From contig JACZZP010000011.1 of assembly GCA_015183035.1 (NCBI GenBank), positions 1,488,001 to 1,552,000 of the forward strand: a stretch of 64,000 bases of DNA, in the 5' to 3' direction. Of this stretch, positions 1-11,558 are shown piece by piece (within the stretch, counting starts at the first letter, position 1; each line of letters opens with the position of its first letter). Under the pieces are notes generated by a model. It was given only the letters and a program-made list of their open reading frames with translations, was not told where the DNA came from and ran no database searches. This DNA comes from Meloidogyne chitwoodi (Eukaryota > Nematoda > Chromadorea > Rhabditida > Meloidogynidae). Made by a program: the position numbers and the translations under genes.

Positions 1-3000
1 TAAATTATTAATTTTTTGAAATTTATAAACAATCTTATCTACTATGAAAAATATAAAGAAGATATTATTAATTAAAAAATAAATAAGACTATTTCTGTCA
101 TTTTAACTAAAATTTCTCTTAAATTTCCTTTGATCTCTTTTTAAATACCTTAGTTTGTCCAAGTTCATTAATAGCACAAAAAACTGTTCTACTTTTATGC
201 CCATGTCCACATTCAGTACTACACTTTGACCATTGAGAAAAATGCCATTCGTAAAAGCATGGAGCTGGACTTACACAAGGCCTTTTATCTTCTGGAATTT
301 TTGCTTTTTCTGTCTTTTTTGTGCCACTTTTTACTACTTCAAGGCATTTTTCTAAAGGATATTCTCTTCCGTTACGATCTTGGCATGTTACATTTCTCCA
401 TTCTTCTGTGTCATTACAACGTTTACACTAATAATTAAATATAAAAATTAGAAAAAATTATTTTTAAATTAAAATAATATTCTTAATTTAATTCAAAAAA
501 TTTACCAATTCCCATTCGGTAGTTTTGAATTGAAGACCTTGACAAGGTCCCAAATTACAGTCTCTTTCGGTTTGAGGCTTTCCCTCTACATCTAAATTTT
601 TTTTTGAAAATTTTCTTCTTTTAACATACCAGGGCAAGCATCAGCAGGCAACATTTTTCCTTCTTCTCCTTCTTTAGCACTTCTACATGTTACAGAACGA
701 AATTGTTTAGCATTTCCACATTGTGAGGAACAAGAAGACCAAGGGCCTGCTTTCCATTCTGGGCCTATATTTTGGAAAATTAATTTATTATAAAATAAAT
801 AATTTTAACATGAAAATCTATTGCATTGTCTTCTAGCCTCTGGTCTTTCAACTCCTCGTTCAGTACAATTTCCATCTGAAACTGTTGTGCGACGTCCATC
901 AGCGAAAACACTAAAAATTGAGTATATTGCATTTTTTAGTCGTAAACTCTAAACGACGATTATCTACCATAGATTTATATAATTTAAAAAATTAAAAAAC
1001 TAACCGATGGCAATAAAGCACCCGAAATTGAAGTCCTTTATCTCCACAAGTACTTGAACATTGTTCCCAAGGTCCTTCATACCATCTTTTTTTTAAATTA
1101 ATTTTTATTTTTAAATATTTTAAGTCTACTCTGGTTCGCAATCCACAGTTTTACAAGTCTTTTCAAATTCTGGTTTTGTTGCATTTTGTTCATCACATAT
1201 AGAATCATCTACTCTTGTATGTGTTGCAACATCAGTACAATAAAGTGTTCGAGTTATTAAACCTATATATATTTTTTTAGATTTAGAAAAATATTATTAA
1301 TTATTTAAAAAATTTAAACCTTTTCCACAAGTCACAGAACAGCTAGACCATTCTCCAGGTTTCCATAAATATTTTACATCTTTTTCCAAAGGTATAGAAA
1401 ATTCATATTTTACAGCACTATTAGTTTTTGGTGTAGTTGTTCTTTGAAGTAATAATGATATTGTTAAAGGTTCAAGCAATGGACCATTAGATGTTAATTT
1501 TCTTTAAAATTAATTATAAAAAAATTTAAAATTTTCGCTTACTCAGTGCCTCCATCTCCTTCTGAAAATTTAAATTAATAAAGTTAATTAAATTTATAAT
1601 TTTTTTCCTAATTTATAGGATTGTAAATTTAAAGAGTCATTGATTGTTTGATTTTAGATTATTGTTTTAAAATATTTTCCAAATTATCTTTTTGGTATTA
1701 AATTGAAAAAAGCAAACTTATTATGATTAATAAATTTTAAAAATTTTACTTTCATATTTAAAAGCAGTTCCTCCAACAATAATATTTTTGGCAATAACTT
1801 GTATTTGATAATTTCCATTTAATAACCAATCACCAGTAGCATTTTTAATTGCTAAAAAATATTAAAAAAATATACCTATTTAATTTAAAAAAATACCAAA
1901 AACATTGCTAGAAGGTCTAATTTCTTCAATATGTATTGCTGTAGCACCAACAGGTAATGAAATAATATCATGATATCCTAATGAAAGTCCTCTTTCATCA
2001 AATAATCCTTCAACTGTTTTACATGCAGAACCATCTCCATTACAAATTCCACATTTGTCTTTTTTTGCAACTTTATAAAAGAAAATATATACATACATTT
2101 GTTTCTTTTTAATTTTTTAATTAATTATATTAATTTTTATATTTAATTAAATTTATCTTTATACATTCAAATAAGATATTTTTAATCAATTTTACCTGAT
2201 CCAAGTTTTCCATCACAACCAACAGGTAAACAATTAGCATCAACACAAACATCATCATTATAAGCATCACATTTAGTTCCATCAACAACTTTTTCAGCAA
2301 ATTTATAATAAAAATTGGAATCTTCAGGTCGACAAGTTAATTCACATTTGTTTTTGCCAGCATAGGGAATCCACTAAAAAATAAATTTTTAATTTTTTAA
2401 ATTAAAACAATTTTAAAAAATCCTGCCAGAAATATCTTTAAAAATAAAATTAAAAATACTTTATAATATTGTCCATTTAAAGGATCATCATTATGTTGAG
2501 AACATTGTTCATGGCGAAAATCTTTTGTACCAGCAGGACAGGGATCTATATTGCAAGAAATATATCGAATTGATGGTCCTTGACAAGTATTGTCTGAACA
2601 CGTTCTTCTTTCAGTAGAAACACCACCACCACATGTACGAGCTAAAAAAGAATATTTTGGAAGAGTTGAAAATAAATTTCAGTATTTACGATAAAATTAT
2701 CATATTATGTCTTTTTACGACAAATTATTTGCGAAACAAATTCTCGGGACCTGTACATTTCGTCGAACAAAATTTCACGACATTTCGCCTCTACGGCAAA
2801 AAACTACATTTCGTTTACTCGAGCCCACGATTTTTTGTCGTTGGCACGAAATGTCGTGCAATTTTTGCTGACGAAATGTCTGAACACGAAATTCTCTCAT
2901 TCATGGAAAAAAATTATTTAAAAATAAATATTCACATTATGCCAAATATTTAATTGGCATTTAAATAAATAATTTAAAAAAATACATACAGCATTCCCTT

Positions 3001-3329
3001 TCTGGTTTCCACTCTCCCCATGGCCCAGAATCTTCAGAACCTTTATCAATCGAAACACTGGCTTCTCCACCCAAATAAATTTGATAAGCTTGGCGTTTTA
3101 TCCTAATATTTTTTTGTTTTGGTGGTAAACGTTCAGGTGGAGATAAAGGATGTAAAGGAAGTTTTTCTTCATTTTCTTGAAGAGATGAATAAGATTGAAG
3201 TATTTTATTTAAATATTGTGAAGAAATTGAAGAGGTAAAAATTAAAATAAAAAAGAAAGAAAATAATAATTGAAGGAATATGTTAAATTTAATTAAATTA
3301 TATTTTTTCCTTTTTATTATTATTGCCAT
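1..3329 (-). CDS. mig-6: Papilin/MIG-6-like secreted matrix glycoprotein, N-terminal part (truncated by window edge)
   Basis: Multi-exon gene entering at 3329 (ATG; in-frame codons upstream lack a better ATG) and leaving the window at base 1. It starts with a hydrophobic signal-peptide-like stretch (about residues 10-35), then a TSP1 module beginning GPWGEW (exon to about 2990) and continuing after a 350-bp intron with CSRTCGGG. Next comes an ADAMTS-type cysteine-rich region (NKCELTC, CGICNGDGSACK near 2060-2340) and a spacer domain (1740-2000, 1390-1500). A series of further TSP1 repeats follows (EWSSCSVTCGKG near 1320-1370, SSCSSQCG near 720-750, SKCSTECGHG near 200-240). There is no metalloprotease domain between signal peptide and TSP1, so this is the papilin cassette rather than a true ADAMTS protease. 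Papilins are basement-membrane proteins that guide cell migration and modulate ADAMTS enzymes; Kunitz and Ig domains would be expected downstream, outside this window. An ADAMTS-like protein is the alternative. Family is confident, exact orthology less so. Confidence 0.82.
2740..2900. repeat. Degenerate ACGAAATGTC-rich repeat cluster inside a papilin intron
   Basis: The long first intron of the papilin-like gene holds several scrambled copies of the words CGACATTTCG and ACGAAATGTC in both orientations, including a short inverted repeat GCACGA/TCGTGC at 2844-2859. It is less AT-rich than the rest of the intron and resembles clusters near 5371, 18150 and 31497. Probably an eroded repeat or transposon remnant. 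Confidence 0.45.
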
Positions 3330-5652
3330 TTTTGAAGGCAAAACTATTAAAAAAATATTAAATGTAATTTTAAAATAATTAAAAGAATATTAAATTGTTC
3401 CACAAAAAATAATACATAAAATTTAAAATTAATCTTTTTAAATATAAATAATTTTATTATTTATTTCTCTTAAATTTTTAAGATAATTTAATTTAATAAA
3501 TTTTATATTTTAATAAATTTAATTTAGGTATTAGTTATATTATTCTAAATATTTAATTTTATTTAAATAAATATTTTTTCAAAATAATTTTTACATATTA
3601 AAGATTTATTTATAAATATGTCTGTATTTTATCTTTTTGACCTATAATATGTTTTTATCTAAACCTCTTTCTTATGTTTTTCTAGTATTTATAATAATAA
3701 ATATTAACAAACAAATATTAATTAATAATAAAAAAAATAATTTTTAAAATTGAGAATAAACTGTAAAACTAAAATATAAAAATATTTATTAACTTTTATA
3801 TTTATATTTGGGAATATATTTAAAATTAATAAAAAAATGATTTATATTTATAATAAAATATACAATTTTGTATTAAAATTGCCATAAATTTTAAAAATAA
3901 ATATTTTTTATAAAAAAAAAAGTTCTAAGCAAGTTTAATAAAATGCAAAATATTTGACCAAAGATTAAAAATAAAAAATAATGCTAATTTAAAAGAAGAA
4001 ATATTGCCTTAAATTTTATAAATTTATGAGATTTTTTTAATATTTTGCAGAATCATTTGCCTTTTTTAAATTAAAAACATATTTTTTTGGGGAAATAAAA
4101 TGAAGATCTAGTACTTTTAAATAAGAGGAGAGAATGTTTAAAATTTATTTATATTTTTTACTTTTTATAAAAATGAACATTTGTTTGGCTATTTTTCGTT
4201 AAAATAAATACATTAATCAGTTCATTTTAATGACCTTTATTTATTTTTATTTGTGTATGGCCAATGTTAAAATAAAGGATTTGCTCTGAGAATTTTTATA
4301 TTAAATTTTATTTTGTTAAATAATTATGAAAAAATAGACGACAAAAACTAGATTTAAAAAATGAATTTAAATTTACAAAAAAATTAAATAATTAATAAAA
4401 TAAAAGTGTTTAATAAATATTTATTTTGAATTAAATAAATAAAATTATTGTTGTTTAAAAAATATATCAAATTACATTAAAATATTAAATTCCAAAATCA
4501 CAACTGAGAAATGATTAATTATATTTTAATTGTTTATTTATTTATATATATAAATAATTTTGTGATATATTTTAGAATAAACTTTGGGAATCAAAACACA
4601 AATTGGAAATAAAATAAAAAAAATTTTAGTAAAAAAACTTCATTTTAGAATAGTAAATTTAGGAAAATAAACAATATGTACAGTAATTAATAGTTTAAAA
4701 ATTTTTATTTTTTTTATTATTCACAAAATAGGAATATGAACATTTTAATATTAAAATTAAAAAAACATCTGATTAATGTAGCTGGAGAGAAGAATTTTAT
4801 AATTATTCTTAGAGTGAATATTAAATTTTAATTATTAACAACTTGCAACTTTGAAAAAACTTAAATCAATTAATAATAAAAAATTTAGAAATTTGAAATT
4901 AATTTAAAAATGAAACAACGAATTTTTTAATGAAGGAAATAATTCTCTAAAATTCATTGTCAGAGCAATTTGATGCTTTGAAATAGGTCATGACCAGAAA
5001 ATTAATGGATATTGGGGCAAAACTCAAAATATTTAAATAAATGAGAGAGAAATAAATAAATCAAATACTACCGTTTTGCAACAGACTTTTGGAAAGATAT
5101 ATTTATTTATTTCATTATAAAGATGACTCATTTTATAAGAACTAATGGCCTAGGATTTTCATTTATATTTTAAATAAAAAGTATTAGATTGCAGCAAAGT
5201 TTTTGATATAAATAAACTTTTTGGTAGTTGAGAAATAAATAATTTAAAAAAAAAGTGTGGTATAAAATTAATAAAATTATTTAAAAATATCGTCTTCTAG
5301 CTTGCAATATATGTAATAAATTTTTATTTTTTGCTTAATTATTTTCTTATTTTGTCAATATTCCCAATGGGCATTTCGGTCGATCTCATTGAAGGACATT
5401 TTGTCCGTTAGTCTTTTGAGCATTTGTCGATTTATAAACTAGACATTATTCACTGGACATTAAAGATGTGAGAATAAATAGAGAGAGTTAAGATTACAGG
5501 TAAAAAGGAAAAAAAGTGCAGCAATGTAATGAATAGAGAGACAACTAAGAAAATGAAAAGAACACACACTTTCTTACAAAAAATGCTTAATCTATAAACT
5601 GATACTTTTTATTATTAAATACTAAATATTCTTTGGTCATTTGTTAACTCAT
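3330..5652. other. AT-rich intergenic region, papilin promoter side to U1
   Basis: About 2.3 kb of very AT-rich sequence with no convincing coding exon on either strand. It should contain the papilin promoter and 5' leader near 3330-3500 and, at its right end, the U1 promoter. A patch at 5371-5460 is less AT-rich and carries words such as GGACATTTTGTCC related to the cluster at 2740. Nothing else stands out. Confidence 0.5.
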
Positions 5653-5818
5653 AAACTTACCTGGCTGGGGCGTCCCTGCGATCAACAAGGCAGGACGTCT
5701 GTGGTGAGACTTCCCCATTGCACTTGAGGGCGAGGTTGACCCGCAGAGCGGCCGCAAAATTGTGGTAGGCTCACAGCTAAATTTTTGAGTGTGGGGGACA
5801 GCGTTCGCGCTTCCCCCT
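5653..5818 (+). ncRNA. U1 snRNA: U1 spliceosomal snRNA
   Basis: The transcript begins AAACTTACCTGGCTGGGG, which contains the invariant 5'-splice-site-pairing sequence ACTTACCTG of U1. Further U1 landmarks follow in order: GCGATCA in stem-loop I (bound by U1-70K), CCATTGCACT in stem-loop II (U1A loop), a third stem with GCGGCCGC, an Sm-like site AATTTTTGAG at about 5779-5788, and a 3' terminal hairpin GTGGGGGACAGCG...CGCTTCCCCC. Length of about 166 nt fits U1, and the block is strikingly GC-rich in AT-rich surroundings. U1 snRNP recognises 5' splice sites; the many GT-starting introns in this window are its substrates. The 5' end is placed by analogy with U1 termini and the 3' end at the base of the last hairpin, so each may be off by a few bases. 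I could not assign the upstream proximal sequence element. Confidence 0.95.
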
Positions 5819-6019
5819 TAAAATCGTCGGTTAGTTTTAAATTCTGTAAATGTTTACAACATTACATGTGACACATAAATCTATTAGAGTTGGTTGTGCC
5901 TGTTTATCATTGTAATGACTGTTTTGTATTTACAAGTCACCAAATTTGCCTCATTTTATCTTTATTTTTGTGATTAATATCTAATTCAGGTTCAAAAATT
6001 ATTCTACAATATATTTAAA

Positions 6020-6375
6020 ATGGTTGATTCCAATGCTAAGGAAACATTTGTCGATGCTGAAAAAGATGCTGAAGACGCTATTGCCAGTCCTGATTCCAAA
6101 GAGTTGGATAATATTACCAAAATGGTTTTAATTTTTGAATAGTTTTTTTTTAATAATTTTGATTTTAGATTGAAAAAGTGTTAAGGGAGACACAAGAACA
6201 ATTCCAGGTTTTATAACAATATTTTAATTTTATTTATTTTTGTTTATTAAAGACAGCATCTGACCAAATTATTCAGCGTATTGATGCAATGTCCAGTCGA
6301 GTTGATGAACTTGAGAAAACAGTTCTTGAATTGATTGAAGATTCTGGGATTAAAAGAGAAAAGTCAGACGAATGA
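6020..6375 (+). CDS. hsb-1: Heat shock factor-binding protein 1 (HSBP1/HSB-1)
   Basis: Three exons (about 6020-6124, 6170-6207, 6254-6375) give an 88-residue protein. The C-terminal half contains QTASDQIIQRIDAMSSRVDE followed by LEKTVLELIEDSGI, the diagnostic heptad-repeat segment of HSBP1 (consensus SDQII.RID.MS.RID.LE). The N-terminal 35 residues are acidic and variable. HSBP1 is a small nuclear coiled-coil protein that binds the trimerisation domain of heat shock factor and damps the heat-shock response; in C. elegans HSB-1 restrains HSF-1 and lifespan. Introns begin GTTTTA and end in TTTTAG or TTAAAG. The ATG at 6020 is the first in frame. The gene lies about 200 bp downstream of the U1 gene on the same strand and converges with NDUFS3, whose stop is about 280 bp away. 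Confidence 0.93.
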
Positions 6376-6651
6376 TCTTTGTAAGAAAATTATTTTTTAA
6401 TTTGCTATAATATTTAAAGTCGATTTATTTTAAATTATTCTATACCTATTTTTAATTTTTTCATAAATGGCTAATAAAATGATGATTTCCACTAATTTTA
6501 GTCAGATTAAACGTTAACAAAAACTTTTACATTCCAAAATTCCAATCTAATAAAATCTAACATTAATCTTATGCCAAAAAAACATTTAATCAATTTTCCT
6601 ACAATGAAAAAACATAAAAATTCCTATTAAAAAAAATATTCATATTTTTCC

Positions 6652-7791
6652 TTATTTTACATTCTCTTCCTCTTTTTTCTTTTCCGCCGTATGAATTATA
6701 TCAAAACCGGCATTAATTGAAGACTCTCGAAAAGCTGGAAATACCTCCCATGGAGTATTTAAGTCAAATTTTCGGAATTCTTGTGCCATTTCTGTTGGTT
6801 CATAAACTACCTGTTGAAGTTCGTGGTCCCAACGAAGCTAAAAAATTTTTTAAAGAAAATAAAAAATTACAAGAACCTCAACATATCCAGTTAGAGGAAA
6901 ATCTTTTCTCTGAGGATGTCTAAAACAAAATTATTAAAAAAATAATTTAAGTGAATAAACCCTTCAAAACCATAATCAGTTAGAAGTCGACGCAAATCTG
7001 GATGGTTGTTGAACCAAACACCATATAAATCATAGACCTCACGCTCATACCATTCTGCCCCAGAGAAAATTGATGTTATAGAATCAATTGGAGCGATCTT
7101 TTTTAATAAAAAACAAAGAATTAGAAAAATTAATATTTAATTAAATCAAATATTTCTCGTTTCAATAAGATAATATTTTTAATATTAGATAAAATAAAAA
7201 CCTCGTCTGTATAAGTTCTCACCCTAATACGTGCATTATATCGCAGTGAAAGAAATGCATAAACAACTTCAAAACGATTTTTACGCGTTGGAACATCAAG
7301 ACCACAACAAAATATAAAACTGGTAAATTGAGCAGGATGATGGCCTTTTAAAAAAGCACAAACTGGCAATATTCCTGTTGGATGAATAAGAACTTCTAAT
7401 TCATCACCTCCGGCGAACTAAAATTTTGCCTCAACCCTCTGAGCTCAAAAGTAGTGCTTTAAAATAAAACCTGAACTCGCTGAACATATTTAGGTAAGCA
7501 TTTGCTCAAATAAAGACCAAATTCCTTCAGTTTGTCACGCTGTGCCAAGTCAAATTTCCATTTGTTATTAACTTAATATTTAAAAATTATGGATGAAATT
7601 TTCATAAAACGAATACAAAAAACTTAATTGATAAGCTAAAGGCTTAAAAAGAAAATTTTTCTTAAAAAAATTGTTAAACCATTAGTTTTCTCAGCAGTTT
7701 GAGTAGTTTGGGGACCAGTCGTTTCAAATCGAAAAGATGTCTGTGCGTTAGACAAAAGTCTCGAACAAATTCTTATTCCTGATTTTAACAT
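6652..7791 (-). CDS. NDUFS3: NADH:ubiquinone oxidoreductase 30 kDa subunit (NDUFS3), mitochondrial
   Basis: Spliced gene. The N-terminus at 7791 ([20 protein letters not shown]) is basic, hydroxylated and lacks acidic residues, as expected for a mitochondrial presequence. Downstream are the family signatures: [20 protein letters not shown] and [20 protein letters not shown] in the exon at 7200-7370, then [17 protein letters not shown] and [17 protein letters not shown] (6960-7090), then [20 protein letters not shown] (6740-6830). The protein is the NuoC-type core subunit of complex I, in the matrix arm between the iron-sulphur subunits and the quinone site. It ends with a basic-acidic tail (KKKEEENVK) at the TAA at 6652. 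Its start lies only about 150 bp downstream of the stop of the next gene on the same strand, which is suggestive of an operon with trans-splicing. Confidence 0.93.
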
Positions 7792-7943
7792 TTCTATACA
7801 TAATTTAATAATTAATTTTAAAAAGACAAAAAATTAAAGGTATTTTATTTTAAAAATAAATTCAAAAGCAAAATATTTTTAAATTTATATTAGAAATATC
7901 ATTGTAAATTAAAAAAAAATATATAAATATAGTAATTATTTGT

Positions 7944-9102
7944 TCATATTGCATCTTTTACTGCCGTTTCTGCGTCATCTAATTGAAAAATTAACATTTC
8001 TAAACTTGCTTTATTGTGTTGTCCAAATTCTTCCTTTTGCTTTTCTTCAATAATTTCCAACATATTGCCATTCTTTAGAGAATCAAAACCTTTAGAATTA
8101 TTTTCCTTTAATTCTCGTTGACGTTGTAAATCCATCCAATCACGAAGTTGGACACGAAATTTTTGAATAAATTGAAGAGCATCGGATGATAGTAAAGAAA
8201 TCTGTACACGATGAATTGCTTGAGCATTAATCAACAATAAAATAGAAGTATAAAAATTTACAGCAATAAAAGGATCTAAAATTAAAAATAAAAACTTTTT
8301 CTGAATCAAATTAGAAACTATAAATAAAATCTTAAATACAAAATAATTCTGAAGAATTAGCACTTTAATTACCTTCATAACCAACATGCTCAAATTTATT
8401 ATAGAAACATTCCAACTGGGACTGGAATAAATATTTGTCATCTTCAATCCCACGTGAAAAGCATTTTTGGCGATACGTGTCAATGAGAAAAGCCAAAACT
8501 TGTGGTTCATAAACTTCTTCAGATAATTGGATTTCATTCTTTGCTAGGACCAACTGAAAAAAAAATAATCTTAACTTTTATGAAAGTAAATTTAATTACA
8601 TCAAAAAGATGAAATAAAAGCAACATCTGTGCAATTGTTTCAAAAATATTAAGTAAACGTGCAAAAGCTTGTTGCGCTAATCGACGTACTTCCTCGTTTA
8701 TAGGCCGTTCTGAACATCGAAGCAATTGCTTAAAGGCTTCCTAGTAATTTAATTAAAAAAGTGAAGAATTATAAAAATAATAACCTCAAATTCAACCATA
8801 CGATCTTTAGTACAATACCCATCGGAAGTACGTTTTAGAAGTTCATTAATAGACAAAAGTATAATTTGAAGTCTCCACTCTCTAGTAGCTTGAGAATCCA
8901 GCTCCGATCCAATTTCGTTAATTAAAGGCAAAGCAAAATAGTCAAACCAAAATTCATGTGAAAATACAAACGGAACAGTCAAAGCAGCTGCTGATGAAGT
9001 TGAGGGAGTCTCATCTAAGGGAATTACTGGTTGTTGTAACCATTCAGCAACAGCTGAAAATAATTGATGTTTTGTAGAAAAATTCTGTAAAAATTGTGGC
9101 AT
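7944..9102 (-). CDS. Unrecognised alpha-helical protein (possible ARM/HEAT-type)
   Basis: At least four exons: 8790-9102 (first ATG at 9102, directly after a splice-acceptor-like TATTTAG, a plausible trans-splice site), 8600-8742, 8373-8555 and 7944-8280. The product of roughly 310 residues is predominantly helical and soluble, rich in Leu, Phe and Gln, with segments such as AFARLLNIFETIAQ and EPQVLAFLIDTYRQK, and a charged Q/E/K-rich C-terminal helix (LQRQRELKENN). No signal peptide, membrane segment, cysteine motif or enzyme signature is visible. The helical texture is compatible with an ARM/HEAT-repeat or adaptor protein (glomulin was considered) but I do not recognise the family. It sits between eIF2-beta (about 280 bp upstream) and NDUFS3 (about 150 bp downstream) in the same orientation, so it is probably co-transcribed with housekeeping genes. 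Confidence 0.7.
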
Positions 9103-9383
9103 AATCTAAATATAAAAGTATTTTTATGGCTTAAAAGTTTAAAAACGCTTAAAGGCCGTGAGATCATATTTAAAACAACAAAAAATTTATAATACTAATT
9201 TACCATTTTAAATATTAAAATCGAATAACAAAAGACGAGAATGTAGAAAACACCGAAATAAGATTTATAAAAATAGTATAGAACTTAATGAATTTTTTAA
9301 GCCTATACAAAATAAAAGAAAATTATTTATGGGAAAACAAATTAAATGGAAAATATATATTAAGAAAAATTCCTAAAATATCT

Positions 9384-10466
9384 TCACTTCCCAGCAGTTG
9401 CCTCAGCAGCTCGTCTTGCCGCAGCACGTTTTCCAACCATTGCAGTAAATCCAGATTTAATACTTGAAACAGAACAACGACTTCCACATGCTTTGCATTG
9501 GATAAAGAAAAGTCGGGAAATATCTTTAGTCAATAAAGTGTCGGAAGAACGGCATGTATGGCAAGTAACATAATCTCCTTAAATAAAAATAAATTTTTTA
9601 AAGAAAAGTTTTATTCAAACTTATATAAACTCTAAGAACATTTTCAAAGTGCTTTTGTTGGAAACGTCCCTTAACTATCAAACACTGATTTCCATCAATA
9701 GAACCACTAAAAATAAAAATTAAATTTTTTAATAAAAATAAAATAAAACGTTGTTCCCAATTCTGCCATTAAAAATTGCAAAACATGTTTTGGTTCACGT
9801 TTAAGCAAACGACAAATTTCTGAAAAATTGGTGAATGCTGTTTTCTTACTTCCTGCTCGTTGCACTTGTGGAGGTTTCATCACAAAAGTCTGAAATAATA
9901 ATCATAAGAAATTTTAGTGTGAAATAAATTAAATGACATATATTTAAAGTACAAAATAAGCCAACCTTCTTTTTCCCAGAAATTAACTCTGGATTCTTTT
10001 CTCTCATAATATTAAAAACCATATCAATTAATTGATCATAAGTGTAGTCTGTCCATTCTTCTGGTTGTTTAGCATCAACTAAATTTATTCTACCAACGCC
10101 CTCAGCAACGCTAACAAAAATTTTCTAAATTAATTTTGAAAATATCATGATTCATTTTATAATTAACCTCTCCCTCTGCATTATCTGTATCATCCAACAA
10201 ATCTAATTCTTCTTTTTTCCGTTTTGACTTCTTTTTAGGACCAAGCGTCAATTCTTCTTCAATAGGTTGTTCATCTTGTTGAGCATCTGGTGGAGGAGTC
10301 AATGGATGATCAGCTACTAGTTTTTCCGGACTTTCTTCATCATCATCTAGAACGATCTTCTTTTTGGACTTTTTCTTCTTTTTCAAATCAAGAGCCTCAA
10401 AAAATGTTTAAAATTTTAAAATAGAGTAAACTTTTTATAACTTACAAGATCTTCATCGTCAGCCAT
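9384..10466 (-). CDS. iftb-1: Translation initiation factor eIF2 subunit beta
   Basis: Spliced gene from ATG 10466 to TGA 9384. The N-terminal region has lysine blocks (KKKKKSKKK near 10370 and [10 protein letters not shown] near 10220) of the kind that bind eIF5 and eIF2B-epsilon. The core follows with [20 protein letters not shown], then [20 protein letters not shown], then [20 protein letters not shown] and [22 protein letters not shown]-terminal C2C2 zinc finger is built from [11 protein letters not shown] and CKACGSRC (9480-9580). eIF2-beta is part of the GTP-binding ternary complex that delivers initiator tRNA to the 40S subunit. Motif order and approximate length match eukaryotic eIF2-beta. 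It lies about 230 bp downstream of borealin and 280 bp upstream of the unrecognised gene, all on the minus strand. Confidence 0.95.
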
Positions 10467-10694
10467 CGTTCAATGAAATATGTATGTATATGAGAAATGG
10501 TAAAATAAATTTTGTAAAAATAAAAAATTAAGTATTTTAAAATAGTAAAAACTGAATTTGATAAAATATTTATAATGAAAAAAATTTATTCAGTAAGATA
10601 TGTATGCATTTTCTTTAGATAATTTAAAATAAATACATAGTTTAAATAAATACGTAAAATTAACCATCAATAAATAAAGCAATTTAATTTTAGA

Positions 10695-11558
10695 TCATTC
10701 TTCTTCGTTTTCCTTTTCATTCTCACTTGAAAAAAGATTCTTGCGGTGTAATTGTTTTAAATGTGGAAGTTGCTCTTCACGTTTATTAACAAGTTCCTTG
10801 AGTTTTCCGATAACTTTGCGAGTCTCTGGAGTTAGCATAGAATCTTCTTGTTGTAATAACTAAAATAGAAAAAATAAGGAAGACTTTAAAATTAATAACA
10901 ACGGTAAACTTACACTTTGAACGACAGCCTCTCGCCTCTTTGCATCAATCATATTTACAGATGTTCCCGTAGTCATCACTGGTGTTCCTCTTACCGAAAA
11001 TAAAAGTTCACCAAATTTTGAAGGACGAGGATGCCCAAGCCTTTAAAAAATGTAAATTTAAAAATAATTTTTCAAATTAAACCCTTGAACTCGTGGAGTA
11101 ATGCAAGAAGGAATTTTCATATGAATTCCTTTGGCTACATTTAAGGACTTAAATTTCCCAGGATGTTTAAATTTTGATGCACTGGATGATTGAACTCCTC
11201 CTTCGATTACATAAGTTCCATCAGCGTCATATTGCTCTTCCATTTGCTTGACATAGTCAGTAAGTTTCATGTCCAAAATGCCCTTTAAATTGTAATTAAA
11301 CTTAATATTTACAAATAAAATATCAATAAATTCTAAAACCTTGGGTATGATTTTTGAGAATTCAGCATCCATAGCTTTCACAAATTCAGTAGAATATTCA
11401 CGTTTTGCCATTTCAAGATCTTTCAAATCCTTTTCAACTAAAACGACTGGTTTTCAAAATTAAATAATAAAAAAATTACATTTTTCTTTAATGGACTGAA
11501 TTTTATCTCGAATCTCTGCCTCTTTTGTTGGTGAAATGTCTTGCTTTTGACGTACCAT
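10695..11558 (-). CDS. Borealin-like chromosomal passenger complex subunit
   Basis: Multi-exon gene, ATG 11558 (MVRQKQDISPTKEAEIRDKI) to TGA 10695. The N-terminal half is helical and charged (EYSTEFVKAMDAEFSKI near 11350-11400), followed by LTDYVKQMEEQYDADGTYV, a basic linker, and a C-terminal segment RLGHPRPSKFGELLFSVRGT near 10985-11040 that resembles the conserved C-terminal domain of borealin/Dasra (GE..FS..G.P). The last exon encodes a coiled-coil-like basic tail ending in acidic residues. Borealin forms the three-helix bundle with survivin and INCENP that targets Aurora B to centromeres. Assignment rests on the overall plan and the short C-terminal motif; sequence conservation in this family is low, so confidence is moderate. 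It begins the run of closely spaced minus-strand genes 11558-6652. Confidence 0.7.

Noticed and set aside
1130..1145. TGGTTCGCAATCC as a possible tRNA B box
   Set aside because: It is inside a TSP1-encoding exon of the papilin-like gene, with no A box or acceptor stem.
2633..2953. A 106-codon open frame on the plus strand
   Set aside because: It lies inside a papilin intron, is opposite in orientation, and its composition reflects the ACGAAATGTC repeat cluster rather than a protein.
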